64,000 nt of DNA from Rhyacichthys aspro. Its lineage: Eukaryota; Chordata; Actinopteri; Gobiiformes; Rhyacichthyidae. The DNA lies in the NCBI GenBank assembly GCA_036850595.1, contig CM072159.1, positions 4,863,978 to 4,927,977 of the forward strand, written 5' to 3'. The notes under the pieces are model-generated. The model worked only from the letters and a program-made list of their open reading frames with translations, did no database searches and was not told where the DNA came from. Both the position numbers and the translations under genes were made by a program. Positions 1 through 12,267 of the stretch are shown here, piece after piece (positions within the stretch are counted from its first letter, which is position 1; every line of letters begins with the position of its first letter).

Positions 1-733
1 TCTCTGTCTCTCTCTCTGCCAGAGAAAAAGACAAATAGTTAATTTATAAAACGCACTTTAAACCTTTGTCTTTTTCTTTGGAGAATCTGCCTCTAAACCT
101 GTGACATGTCATATCTGCTGCCCAGCAGCCCTTCTCCACTTCCTCCTGCCCTCTCTTGCTCTTCTTCCTCACAGCTCTTCCTGTCCGACCTCTGACCTCA
201 TATGACCTCATGTTGACCTCTGGGCCTCCTTCTCTCGTCATCTTATTTTCCTGCGCTCCTCCCTCGTTCAGTGGAGCGGGGTCCTCTCCTCCTCTTAGTC
301 CAGCTCTATGTGTAGTACTACAGTTTGTGCATGGGCATGCTGCATGCATTGCTATTACTGTATTTTGTATGTGTGGTTGTATGTGCAAGTGGACGTGGAT
401 TTAACATCTGAGATAAATATTACATTAAAAAAATACTTACAGTACAATACAGTATAACTAAAAGATGAATAAGTCAAAATACACTTAAGTCACATCTTCT
501 GTAAAGTTAGTTGTTGAGGAGAGTGAATGAAAGGAATGTGTTTGCTGTTTATCCTTGTGCATGGCATGCTTCCAATGTATGGATTTTCTTTACAGTGTAA
601 ACTGTTCAATCTGTTAAATATACACATTTGACTTTTGTTACAATGCTTTATTAAGAAGGAAGTGTAACCTTTGATGTAAAATAAAAATGGTGTTTCAATG
701 CTAATATGTGATAAATCATGAGCCTCAAAGCAC

Positions 734-1119
734 ATAATGTTTAAGGGTCAATGGTGTTGGGACATGTCTTCAGTCTATGGTCCAAAGCAGTGGCGCTTTA
801 CTCTTGATAGAAATTACATGAATATACACTTATACAGTCTTAACTAAAGGCCAAAGATGTCAATGTTTGGATTACAAAGATATTCCTTTGTATCACTAGA
901 TGGCGTTGAGTAACAAGCATTGTGCAATTTTTCTTAAACAATACTGCCATCTGGTGTTGCTTATGTACACAAACTTCATCAAGTCATCAAAACTACATCA
1001 ATCCATTTGAAAACTTAAGTGTTCATGTGCCACTAATATCAATAGGATTGACCCTTCTGATAAAGACATATTTGGCCCTAGTCTGAAGACATAGTCTTCG
1101 AACATTGTCTAAACATTAT
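734..1119. mobile_element. MITE-like element with about 50-bp terminal inverted repeats
   Basis: The left end (734-786) and the right end (1071-1119) are imperfect inverted copies: both ends carry ATAATGTTTA outermost, then a block around TGTCTTCAG, then CCAAA innermost. The interior has no coding capacity. It carries two CTCF-like cores in opposite orientation (about 896-912 and 943-960). Size and structure suggest a non-autonomous DNA transposon; the family is not recognised. Confidence 0.5.
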
Positions 1120-1572
1120 CTGCCACATTTGAATAAAGCAAGGTGTGTCTGTGTCGGTTTAGTGTGTGTGAATATAATTTAAGACTCACTTTGTGGCTAA
1201 AAGTGTGTCACTGTGCAGTGTTTCTATTGGAGTGACTAATATTTTGTGTGTGTTTTGTGAGTGTGTGTGTGTACAGTGGTGGTCAGTGTGCTGTGCTGTG
1301 TTTTCCATGTGCCATGATAGTCTCTGTGGACCTTGTGCTTCACCATTAGCTGTGCCTTTGACACCTGTGTGTGTTTGTGTAAAAATTGCAGGAGTGAAGG
1401 AAAGCCTAACCCAGATTCAACTCATTCTCACTCATTCCTTCCCAGTCACCTCATTCTAAAGCCACCTCTCTACGCTCTGGCCCCAAACCATCCCAGAACC
1501 ACACACACACTGACCCACTCTCTGCTCCACTGACAGTAAGGAGGATTATTTAAGATGGAAAATCATTTTTAA

Positions 1573-1689
1573 CTAGTAAAATTAAGCCAAATGTTGGGTA
1601 TACTTTACAAGTACAAGTGATCATATATACCCTAACTATGATCACTTATACTTGTAAAGTATACCCAACATTTGGCTTAATTTCACTAG
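1573..1689. repeat. Long near-perfect hairpin (53-bp arms, 11-base loop)
   Basis: Arm 1573-1625 is the reverse complement of arm 1637-1689 with only about two mismatches; the loop is 1626-1636. Both arms start or end in CTAGT/CTAG. The very high arm identity points to a young foldback element. It lies on the ank1 intron and would form a long double-stranded stem in the pre-mRNA. Confidence 0.8.
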
Positions 1690-3293
1690 CTTAACAGTGA
1701 GGGGACTCACTGTTGTGGTTTGTCACCACATCATGTGCATTACATAAACACATAATAATGTAGACATCAGAAACATGCAGCCTACTTAAATAGTTATGTT
1801 GCTTTTTGATTCTTCTTTACCTTGATTACTAGTTTATTAATCTATTATCTAGATTACTGGATTGCTTTTATTTTGTCAAACCTAATTAAGGAATTAAAAG
1901 AGGTTTACATTTACACATGCACACAAAACAACTACAAGCAGTAATTTTATATTCTAGCATTAGTCATTTTGTGTATTTGTGTGTGACTGTGTGTGTGTGT
2001 GTGTATGTCCATTTATAAGTGAGGCTAAATTTCTTACTGTTGTATGTATTTCAGAGGATACAGTTTTATGTAACAGGCTTAGCAAAAGATTTACTTCAAA
2101 AGACATTCATTAACTGAACAAGAATATTAAAACTGAGGTTTGGTCCTGAGTGAGTGAGTATGTGTTTGTATGTTCTGTATGTATTTGTGCTTTTGTTTGT
2201 TTGTATGAAAGGGACTTGGTTCCAGGGGCTTGGAAAATAAATGCATGGGTTTCTCTCTGCAAATTATTGAGGATTCAAGATCAACAGTAACTTGCAATTT
2301 CCACTGCAGAATGTGCAAGATGCTGCTGAATCCCACTTCACAACCAAATGTTTCAAGGGTTGGAACGATAACAAACCTTGTTACCATATCATACCCAGTG
2401 GTGTGAATATGTAGCCCTGTTATAGCAATGAACCTTTAGAATTATTAGTTATATGTATAGCAGAAAATACCTGTTATAGACAAGCCCCTTGTGTTTCTGG
2501 AAATAAGATGGTGTTCAAACATACACAGATGTTTTCAAATGAGTTAATACAGTCTTGTTAACAGACATATTAATAAGAAGAATATCGTGCCAACCCCACA
2601 ATCACCTCACCCCTTTCACTTTTCAAGGAACACAGCAAATGATCTACTGGTCACATGTAGTTAGCAGATACTGCACAGACAATGAATGATACACTATTCC
2701 CTTTTACCTATCACTTGTACTGCTGTGTCCCAATGGAGTAACATAAAGCCTCTTTTATAATGCACCCTTTTGGGACCAGAGTGGACTACTAACAGGACAT
2801 GGCTAGCAATTGATCAGTGACCATTTTAGCTCAATTTTTGGTGAAAATAAAACAGAAATCTCCCAACTCTTAACATTGGAGTTGCTTGTTTGCCACTATG
2901 TTGTCATTGCTGCAAACCAAACTAAGAAATAAGTTGAAATAAGAAGAACTTTGCACTCATTTATTTTGAAAACAGCAAATTACATTTTGTTTCTAAATAC
3001 ACTTTGCATTTACAATGATATAAATACTTTCAAATTAATTTTAGTCTGATATGTTCTGGAGCCCCTGGGTCAATGTTGGGCATTCCTGAGACTAAGAATA
3101 AAAGGAAAGTACTTATATTTGTCAAATCCATTCCATTCTCCAAATTAATTTGGACTTATTTTATGTGAAAGAATTTAAAATCTTGTACCATTTCTCTGAA
3201 ATTGGGACATAGCTAAGCACTGCTTCTTCAGAAACAGAGCCTGTCTGTGCCTGCGTGGTGTTAGTGTTGGTCTCGCCCCTGTGTCCCCTGCAG

Positions 3294-5115
3294 GTTATGG
3301 TTTGGTGCAAGAGGAGCTGCTGTCCCCGGCCTCCATGCAGTACAGCCTGCCCTCACCCCTCAGCGTAGAGCCCTACTGGCAGGAGGTGTCAAGCCTCGAG
3401 TGTGCGCCCATTGCCACCACCGAAGAAGACACGCTGATGGAAATGTCGGATGTTCAGGTGTGGCCGGCGGGGGTCAGCCCCTCGCTGGTCACTGTGGAGG
3501 ACTCTTCTCTTGACGGCAGCAGTCGGGCAGATGACTCAGAGGGGGCCACCCTATCCCTGCCATGTAGCTTGGGCCGGCCAAGCAGTGGAGCTAGCGGGGC
3601 CAGTGGCTCTATCATGGAACTGGAGGAAGAGGAGGAAGAAGAGGAGGAAGGGGAGGTAGAGGAGGAGGAGGCGCCACCGGAGCCGACAGTGGCTCTGGCA
3701 GAAAGAGACAGAGTTCGAGCCAGTGGCGCTGTCCCCAAGGTCAGCCTGAACGGCCAGCTCGGAGGTCAGAGGTCGGATGGGAGGAGAGGGGAGGCCTGTG
3801 CGGCTACAGCAGGAGGTGTAGGGCTGGGTTCAGGTGCAGGGCTTTGTGTTGTTGCAGGCCAGCAGCTGTACGGCCAGCACGAGGTCACAGGACTGAGTCG
3901 AGCTTCGGAGCACAACGGAGACAACCGGTAATTAATGTCACGATGTCCCCAGAGCAATCACGTACAGAGCGATCTGGTTTATGTGCTTTACTTGTCCTTT
4001 GTTCTTCAGGGTTGGTGGAGGGGGTGCTTTCCAGCCCTATCTTCCAGAGAAGGACTCACTGCAAGGCTGGGTGGGCTCAGTATCAACAGGACGGGACAGC
4101 GGTCTGCGTGTGGCCCAAGAGGCTCTGCTGACTTCGGTGTGTGACACGGGTTATTCTCATGTGCTGCGTGGGCGATTTCTACAGGGCACACAACCCTTTG
4201 ACAGGGGGCTGGGCTTCTCCCATCCAGAGGCGAGGCAGCAAGTTTGGGAAAAAGAGCAGTGGCAGGGCCAGGTCAGGTTTTGACGCCGACCACCCGCCGC
4301 TTCCTGTGAGGAAACTCCAGTCCATCCAATTATTTTTTCACTAACTGATGGCAAGGAGATCATTCAGTTTGAGTTTTGCTCAAGACCATCCACAGTTTTT
4401 CACTTAACTGCACAACAATCATCAAAAAATTATGTTTTGATGAAGAGCAGTCAGATGTGTTGCACAGTACAACACATGGATATACCATATAACATTTTTG
4501 ACAGTTTTTTTACATCTGCAATTGCAAATGTCCAGTTTCCTACTTTATACAGATTTATAGCGTAATCTATGTAAACACATACTACTGTGTTTTTTTACAG
4601 AGGGAAGAGAAAGAAGAATGTGCTGCTGAAACACGTATTGAGGAACATGCACCTGTGCATGCAAGAAAGGTGACTGTTGTGTAGTTCATTAGGTACCACA
4701 TACCAACACCCTGTGGGGATATGTTGTATAGAATTAATGCAGTGGAGCAACCATGAAGAATCTTGTTCATCAGAGGAGACAGGAAGGTTGTAGATATACA
4801 TTTAGCAGTTCGTATTCATACTGTGAATAGTATATTATTTGGAGGTGAAGTATACCATGTAACTAAGTATACTTTACATTTGAAAATGACAGACATTTAA
4901 AAATGTTCAGACTTGGTATTGAGAAGTAGTGAGCCACTACAACTGGCTCGTGGACATGTGCTACTTTCCTGCTCTAACTGTAGAGGTAACAGCAGATAAC
5001 AGGTCCAAGTGTTTTCTTCCCCCTCCCTCCCTCCTTGCTCCAGGTGGGGGTGGATGTGAAAAAGACAGGGAGTCAGTCAGTGCAACGCACCAGTCTGCGG
5101 AGGGTTAAACACTGA
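3294..5115 (+). CDS. ank1: Ankyrin-1, C-terminal regulatory region (3' partial gene)
   Basis: Exons 3294-3764, 3858-3927, 4010-4271, 4601-4669 and 5044-5115 (stop) join in phase with GT-AG borders. The first exon reads GYGLVQEELLSPAS followed by an EMSDVQVW and SLVTVEDSS block, which matches the start of the mammalian ANK1 C-terminal regulatory domain; it also holds a glutamate-rich run (about 3616-3675). The last exon ends GSQSVQRTSLRRVKH, very close to the known obscurin-binding end of small ankyrin-1 (GAQIVKRASLKRGKQ). Ankyrin-1 links the spectrin skeleton to membrane proteins, and its muscle forms tie the sarcoplasmic reticulum to obscurin. The membrane-binding and spectrin-binding parts lie outside the window. 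The exon-1 donor at 3764 was chosen because it alone gives phase 1 for the next exon; a donor at 3739 is also possible but would break the frame. Confidence 0.85.
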
Positions 5116-5327
5116 AATACACATACTACCAGGCCTACAGGTATGGGACAGAGCAAGCACTTGTGCATCCCAGTGCTTGGAAAAGACCAAACTATGGTGC
5201 TATTGGTCTCATTAGACTCACACATATGTGTTCTTGTATCTATATATGCATAGTCCTTTTGCAGCTGTAATATACTGAGAAAACAATTGAATTTTTTGCT
5301 AATTAATTTTGCCTCTGTGTTTTGCAG

Positions 5328-5390
5328 GACCGTAAAGCCACTGCCAAAACATCCTCAACAAAAAAACAACCTGAACGAAAAGGAAAATGA
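5328..5390 (+). CDS. ank1: ank1 alternative terminal coding exon
   Basis: A good acceptor (TTTTGCAG) precedes 21 codons, DRKATAKTSS...ERKGK then TGA. Phase 0 fits a direct splice from the exon ending at 4669, which would skip 5044-5140 and replace the obscurin-type end by a lysine-rich tail. When 5044-5140 is included (its donor, CAG|GTATGG, is at 5141) this exon is 3' UTR; the stop at 5113-5115 is only 25 bases from that junction, so the transcript should be stable. Coding use is an inference from phase alone. Confidence 0.45.
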   Translation, partial: DRKATAKTSSTKKQPERKGK

Positions 5391-8164
5391 GCAAAGGAGG
5401 AGAGGATGACAGAGACTAACAAATATAAACTACAAAGTGACATTTAGAAACCTCTTCAATATGTGACACCAGAAAACAAGGAGATACTGTCGATGATGAA
5501 AAAAAGAGGAGTTCAACTTGTAGTTTTCTAACATTTGTAAAGAAAAAACAAATCAAATAATCTAAGGCATGATTCTTTTTATAAACCGTAAATCAACTGC
5601 AAGAAAAAAGCAACAAAGTGCTTCCTGTGAACTATAATCGCATGATGACTGCTGGTGCATGCCCTTTGACCTTTTCGAACTGTCATTATCTAACTGAAGG
5701 GGTAGGAGAAACAGGACCATGGACCTTTTCGGAACATTCCCCCGACTGGAATGGTATGTGTCTGCAAGTACGAGTCCAATAACTACAGCCAAAAAAGTCT
5801 CTCCCGGAACTCTTTGGACGGTTGTGTATACGCCTCTGCTGAGCCGAACAATGCTTCTCGTACCGGACCCTCTCCCGATTAATCTCAATGTGATATATGC
5901 ACTCTATGCTACGTCTCGGTGTGTATGTGTGCGTATGTGTGTAAAAAAAAAAATTCTCTAGCGCATGTGTTTATTGCTTCTGGCTTGGTGCTGAGTCCTG
6001 CCCCATGATTGGCTTACTGTCCAAGTGATGTCATGGCGTGCTCAGTGCCAGAATGAGAAAGCCACTGTGCTTCCTTGCTTGTGACTATTCCTGTCCGCGT
6101 GCGCTAATGTCTTTTCCTTTGTGGATGACGCTCGCTACTTGTATTTGTTTCATCAAATCCCGTCCACTTTGTTTTTAAGTATTGTTTGACTTTGGATAGG
6201 GAACTGAATCTCTTCACCTCGTTTTCAGACAGCAGGAATGTTTCATCTGTAAAGATATCGGTTGATCGATCGACTTGTGCAGCAGCCTCATTTTTCCATT
6301 ATAGTGCGTGTCACCCTCATCCCTAGTGTCCAACAGTAGCATCAGTCTATATGCAGTCAAATCACAAGCCTTGTGGGAGTTTCCTGCATCCGGTGTTGTG
6401 CTTTTGTTTTGTTTCCAAAGGCTGGAGCTTTTCACATTTACGGTTATTCGTTTATTACAAGTTGATGCAGTGGAGAAAAAAAGAAAAAGCTGATTTATTG
6501 GGGGATACAATGAATATGAGGTTGTAGATAAACAGTAGCCAGTGCTATTAGTTTGCTAAAACATGCGACATTGGGGAATTTGGCTTGCAAGAACACTGTG
6601 ATCGTCTCATTTACACTGAACCTCGTGAACTGTGAACAAACTAAACGGAGCACACAAACACATCTACACACATACATAAACTTTAACAGGACAAAATGAA
6701 CTATGAGTGAACTGCAGCCTGCTCAGAGTATACTTTAGGATGTTTGGTGACTGGTCCATTGACTCCTATATTGTACATTATTAACACACATGAAGCCTAT
6801 CAATATCTAGTTTAGTGTTTGTTAATTGCCTTTCTTTAAACCAAATCATTTAATGTTTTTCACTCCACTGAACACAACATGACCAAAGATGTCGCTTTTA
6901 AGTAACCACTTCTCGCTCTTAAATCAAGTGTTTAGGTATAGCTCTGGCGTGTCTTTTTCTTGCTTATCTGTCAGAAAATAGCTTAGACGTTAGAGATGGA
7001 GCTTGGCTGAACAAGTGGGTCTACACAGGACACCAATGAGCCAGTCATCAAACATCACTTGATTCTTAGAGCTAAGAGGAAGTGGGCTGTGGATAGTTTG
7101 CAACAGCAATAAAACCCCCGAATAGAGGAAAGCCAGGGTTTGTTTTGTAAAGTATTGAAAGGACCAGTATTAAAGGCTACAAAAATCCTCAGTGAAAATT
7201 CAAAACTCCAGCATTCGACAGTGTTGGGTAGCTGGTGATAGCTTCTTGAGTCAGAGATGGCACATGGTTTGGGACTGTGAAATACTTTTTTATTTTTCAG
7301 CATTAAACGTAGCAAAAATACAAACCAGGAGTAATTATGAAGTAGTCGCTGCTGCTTGAAGAGGGAAACCAATGAGTTGAATTTTATTTTTGTGAGGTTT
7401 TGTTTTGCTATTCTCCTAACACTGTCATCCATGTATGTGTCCTGGGTCTGTTTCCCTCCTTATGCAGAAGCTTGTTTACTCCCCAATGGCAGCACCATGA
7501 AGGGGTTATATCATAGTAGCACACAATTCCTGAATATCCAAACATGTGTAACCCAGAAGTACTGTAAACGCTACTGTAGCCTGAATGGCACACTGAATGA
7601 ATGAATACATCAGTTACACCTGTACATATTTGGTTGATAGTATTCTGCACATTTGTTACATATCGCATGTTTTCCACTGTTACTCCACTCAGGTCTTTTT
7701 TTTCCCAGTTCTGCTCCTTCAGAAGTTTTCATTTTATTTTCCAAGTCTCCCAAGTTCTCAAAGACAGGTCTGGAATCCAAGTGTGTTTTAACAGGACATT
7801 TCTGGTGTTAGGGCTGGAAGCATGAGAGTGATGATGTGTGTGTGGTCAAAGAGCTTCATTATTCAGATAAAACCAAAAATGATTAGGTTTTGTGCATTTG
7901 GCCAGCCATTGCCTTGCCCTCCACTGAAAGGAACAGAGAAAAGCTTATATCTCTGTCCTTTGTGCTCCACTGGAGAATCATGATTTTGAATAGATAGAGA
8001 AATTGCAAGTTGAGGTTTAAATTTGTGACCTAAAGGGATTATATGTAGTTTTGACATTGTCCTGTTCATTCTTCTGTAATTTGTGGATATACTGTTATTG
8101 CAGATGACCCTAAAGCATCGGCCCAACTTTCTCACTGCAGGGTAGACAGTTTCTTATCTGGGGT

Positions 8165-8430
8165 GGGGTGACCAGATCATTACAAACTAGTCTGTTAATG
8201 TGAGACAAAGTGGGATAACTTACTTAGTTTCCTCTGACAAAAGAGTCTCATTGTACTGACCTTAATTATAGTCTTTTCCCTCTGTCTCCTTTTTTACACT
8301 GTTTCCATGAGCTGTCACTCAAACTGCACTCCACTTAAATAAAGCTGATTGATTGGCAGCCCTGGAATGAAGGTCTTAACTACTGGACCATAAAGCAGAG
8401 TGTACACAAAGTGAGACATCTGGTCACCCT
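8165..8430. mobile_element. Short TIR-bounded interspersed repeat
   Basis: The left end GGGGTGACCAGAT (8165-8177) is matched by ATCTGGTCACCCT (8418-8430) in inverse orientation, 12 of 13 bases pairing. The roughly 265-bp interior is non-coding. This looks like a degenerate non-autonomous element; the family is not assigned. Confidence 0.4.
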
Positions 8431-9868
8431 AACCTGGGAAAGTCTCCACTCACAACAATGTCAAGACATCGTAATAGGCCACTGTCATAAAGGAACCTCC
8501 CATTTCAACCTGATTAAAAGTGGCAACTAAAACTTTGACATTTTATATTTTGAGTTATAGACTCTTCTTCTATGACTCATTAGAGTTAAATCTACATATA
8601 TCCCCTTTTAAAGATCCTAGTTTTATCCTTGTTATTAAAAAAGTATGTATATGCAAATCTAAAAGTGTACTCTTGACCTTTAATATGTCTGACACTATCT
8701 ACAATCAAAGTAATCTTTATTAATATAAGATCATAATCACTGTAGAGCACATTCATGAGTCACAGACATGTTTGATCTGGATTTTCAAAAAAGAATTGAC
8801 TCTAGTCGTGAACCAGTGCACTAAGACTAATTGGACTCGTCTATACTGTGTGACTGGTGTGTGCGTGTCTACAGTGGACCGGGTTATGAGACATGAGAGG
8901 ATGTGTCACCTGCTGAGATGTATTTGAGAAAGAGTATTGTAAAATTTGAATTGTGAAAAGAATAGAGTTCACCTATACTCCTTTAGAATGGATACATGAC
9001 AATGTAAACGCAATATCATATTAGTCTATCCTAAGGAATGCAACTGCGCACATGCACAAAAAAAAAATGTTTTTATGACAATGTATGTATAAATATATGA
9101 TAAAGTATATTTAATTAGAATGCTATGCACCCTCATATAGTTGTTCTGGATGTTCTTTAAGCATTATGTAGTCTAAGCATACACCCTCGTCATGGGGAAT
9201 GTAGAGGCTTTGTAGCTATGACCACTTGTTTTCTTTTATATGGTCCTGGAGAGGAGAAACAACCGTGAACATGTATACAAGCCTTTCAATCAGAGTCATT
9301 CTGACATGAAGATATGTATAGATCATCTCTACCCTGTACACCAGCTCAAAACATTTACAGAAATAATAAAGATGTGACATACTTGACTTTCTTTTTTCAC
9401 TGTGGTGATTTGGGGAGGTTTCTGTTGTTGATACATCTCAGAGAAAAAGATCACATCATCTCTATATTTATTTATTTACTAATAACTATTTGTGCAAAGA
9501 ATAGAAAAAAAGATGATGTGGTCTTTAATAATCAGTCCCTATAGAAGAATAGAGTGAAATAAGAAGATTCACTAGTTTTTATCCACAAAAAAATAGCCAT
9601 ACAAGGAAAGTCTCAATAGAAATAATTTGAATATTTTTGTCCATGTAAATTTATACATATATAGATATATATATATAGAGAGAGAGAGAGCGACAGTATA
9701 TGTTAAAATACTGGCTCTATGTTTAGCCAACGGTACAGAACACAGCAACGAAAGTTTCTTAATACTTCTTCCACCAATCTACTCCATATGACTTTTTATT
9801 TCTAGAATACGCTGAATATATATATTTTTTTTTAAGTGAAAAAACAATCTGTAAGTAATCTCCTGGAT

Positions 9869-9871
<3 letters not shown>

Positions 9872-9928
<57 letters not shown>
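9872..9928. repeat. (AT)n microsatellite
   Basis: About 57 bases of uninterrupted AT dinucleotide, about 290 bases upstream of the eif4ebp1 start codon. Likely length-polymorphic. Confidence 0.95.
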
Positions 9929-9931
<3 letters not shown>

Positions 9932-10029
9932 CTTACGTTTTTCTTATCTATCATATTTATTTAATTAAACGTATTTATTGCCTGAAATCGCAGTGCGTAA
10001 AAAAAACTACAACTCTCCCAGTGTGACGC

Positions 10030-10214
10030 CCCTGGCCTCAGCCAATCACAGCGCTCGGCTCCACGTGCTGTTTTGGAGGAAGTGCTCGGTGTTTTGGGTT
10101 GGCGCAGACCACGTGTTTGTCACAGCACAAGGTCTCCCCTTCGCCTGCCACGCCAACACGACGCCTTTTTCCTTCGTCCGTGGAGCGTTAGCCTTCAGCG
10201 CGGTCTTGTTCGAC
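10030..10214 (+). promoter_or_regulatory. eif4ebp1: eif4ebp1 proximal promoter / 5' UTR
   Basis: The sequence turns GC-richer than its flanks. It holds a CCAAT box (CCAATCAC, about 10041) and two perfect CACGTG E-boxes about 50 bases apart (about 10062 and 10110). The transcription start was not located. CACGTG is bound by the Myc/Max and MiT/TFE families; regulation by them is inference. Confidence 0.5.
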
Positions 10215-12267
10215 ATGTCTGCGGGAAGCCAGGGCACCAGAAGCCGGGACATCCCAGCTGTCAGGCGGGTTGCTATCCTCGATGCGGCTCACATGCCCCA
10301 GGAGTACTCCAGCACTCCGGGGGGGACACTGTTCAGCACCACGCCCGGAGGTAACGTCCTGGCTCGTTCATACAGAATATTCACAAAGTACAAGTCACTC
10401 CATGAGAATTATCAACGACTTAATTAATGATGCAATGTCCTCGTGAAATAGGAACCTGTTATTTTGCAAGACTGCGTCGCCTTGCAGCTATGACCAAAAT
10501 ATGGCTCCAGTACTAAGACAGGACTAACTTATTTATATCCAAAAGCACTTCTCTACATTTACATCTGATTTATTTACTGACATAAACACTTAATAAACAC
10601 TGTCAGCTGCTTTGACCTGGGCTCCTTGTGTGTCCAGTTGATACAGCACCACCTTTACTCTCTTTAACCAGGTCAAGGGTTAACTAGATATTGTACATGC
10701 ACTTTGAAAACTTGAAAACCTTTTTTTTTTTTCATTATTGTGTTATAAAACCTTAATGAATCCAATATACATCCGGTATTGTCCAATATGAACATAAAAG
10801 ATAAGATTCATATTTTGCCTGAAATGCTTCATATCATAATATTCATAATCTGTCATAACTAAGATAATAGAAGTATAAATTTACTGCGGGGGCCATTATC
10901 AGTTCCTCCTTTTAAAATAAGTGCACCTATTACTTTTACAGTAGCTCTCACGTCATAAAATGAACTCCACGTGATATTATATCTGTGTAGTAATGAGTTT
11001 TTTTCAATCAACAGCTGGCATCAGAATGCAGTATCAGTCTGTTAAACAGTGTATGGATCGAGCACACAGTCCTCAGTCATAGTCTATTTATAGTGTATTC
11101 TTACTATTGCAGTCTGTTATTGAAGCATCACATGTTTTCTGGATAAATATACACTGAAAAACAGTGGAATTAGGCAGTTAGTCACACTTGAAGTGTTCGT
11201 CCTGGAGCAGATTTCAGTTGCTGCTGCAGTGGTTTATGTATTTCTGAGAACATCTATTAATTGCACTTGGACGTCAGCCTAAAAAATGTCAGATTAAGCA
11301 TTACATTTACCTCAGGCCTGCAGTTGGTTGTCACAGAGACCTTGGAAAAGCCTGTTATGAAGTTGCAAAGTAAAGAAACAAATGTTGTGGGAAAGCTGAC
11401 ACACACTGCACATGTTCATTAGAACCGATACCACGGCCGTCCCGTAAGCCTTACAGGTTTCATTTTGTCCGATAACGCAGAAGTGGGACACTAAAGGTAT
11501 GTCACATATAGATACCACTGAAAAAGAAATAGGTCAGCATCTGTGGGCATGTAAAGGCACGTATAGAGTTGTGCTGTAGAGTGTGGGAACAAGTCACATG
11601 CAAGAAAAACAGTCTTAAGTGTCTGTAGCACTATATAAAGATAAATACAAAGTTGAATTGAAACTGACATTATTTAGAATGGGACACTGCTTAAACAGAT
11701 TTTGGGATATTTTGGGTTTGAAGCTCAGCTGCGGCCAGTTTCCTTTCTAAGACTCTTTCTATCCTTTGTTTCTTGTTTAGCCACTGTCTCGTGTCTGATA
11801 TAAAGGTTAAAAGCCTAATAAAAAACAAGATTTTATGAATGAGATTCCGTTGTATATTTATATTATTAGTATAATGAATACTGGACATACTGCTTCTACC
11901 TGTTTTTCTATGAACACAGGCCATGACTTGAAAATCAAAAACAAAATGACCATATTTGTCTTTCTGTGTTTCTATTTTTCAGGAACCAGAATCATCTATG
12001 ACAGGAAATTCCTGCTGCAGTGTCGGACCTCCCCTCTGACTCGGACCCCTCCCAACCTGCCAGACATCCCAGGAGTGACCAGGCCTCTCAAAGTTTCTAC
12101 AACCCAACCAGAACCGACAGTCAGCAACAACAATGACCACAGCCAGGAGGAAGAGGGAGCAGGTAAACCCTTTTCTCAGTTTGATTTAATTCAGTAGTTT
12201 GTGTGTGTTTAACAGCACTGGATGGCTCTTCTCAGGAGACGAGGCCCAGTTTGAAATGGACATCTGA
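10215..12267 (+). CDS. eif4ebp1: Eukaryotic translation initiation factor 4E-binding protein (4E-BP1 type)
   Basis: Three exons, 10215-10350, 11983-12162 and 12236-12267, splice in phase 1 to a 115-residue protein. 4E-BPs bind eIF4E and block cap-dependent translation until mTORC1 phosphorylates them. Visible family marks: the paired phosphosite context STPGGTLFSTTPGGT, the eIF4E-binding helix YDRKFLLQ (YxxxxL plus hydrophobic), SPLTRTPP with further proline-directed sites, and the C-terminal TOS motif FEMDI that recruits Raptor. Length matches the family (about 118). The ATG at 10215 is the first in-frame methionine and starts the conserved N terminus. Assignment to paralogue 1 rather than 2 rests on the neighbour ank1 (human 8p) and the N-terminal sequence; eif4ebp2 is the alternative. 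Confidence 0.88.
11632..11712 (+). repeat. Dispersed repeat, copy 1
   Basis: This stretch in eif4ebp1 intron 1 shares an ordered series of blocks with about 16490-16565: TATATAAAGA, AAATAC, AATTGAAACTG, CATTATTT, GAATGGGA and CTTAAACAGATT. The two copies are in the same orientation and about 80 per cent alike by eye. Confidence 0.55.

Larger units (their letters stand above)
1..3293 (+). other. ank1: ank1 intron sequence (3' part of a large intron)
   Basis: No exon could be supported here. The stretch ends in a splice acceptor (CAG at 3291-3293) that opens the ank1 exon at 3294. It starts with a CT-rich low-complexity run, holds a (TG)n microsatellite at about 1988-2004, a TIR-bearing element at about 734-1119 and a long near-perfect hairpin at 1573-1689. 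An acceptor-like site near 1390 is followed by a 40-codon open frame, but nothing in it resembles ankyrin. The upstream ankyrin repeats, ZU5, UPA and death domains of ank1 must lie left of the window. Confidence 0.6.
5391..10000. other. ank1 3' UTR and ank1-eif4ebp1 intergenic region
   Basis: No gene is supported in this 4.6 kb. The first part is presumably ank1 3' UTR, but I could not fix its end because several AATAAA motifs occur. Open frames here are short and lack family resemblance. The region holds a TIR-bounded repeat (8165-8430), GA/AT-rich stretches near 9655-9690 and a long (AT)n microsatellite just before the eif4ebp1 promoter. Confidence 0.5.

Noticed and set aside
1390..1534. 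Possible extra ank1 exon after an acceptor-like AATTGCAG
   Set aside because: Open frames end in stops or poly-Thr/His low complexity and show no similarity to ankyrin; no donor fits.
3765..3857. Continuation of the first ank1 exon as one long 216-codon frame
   Set aside because: A donor at 3764 and an acceptor at 3857 join conserved sequence in phase; the frame through the gap is Gly/Ala filler.
4272..5327. A copy of miR-486, which lies in an ANK1 intron in mammals and fish
   Set aside because: I searched these introns and the upstream intron by eye for the mature sequence and its complement and did not find it. It may lie left of the window.
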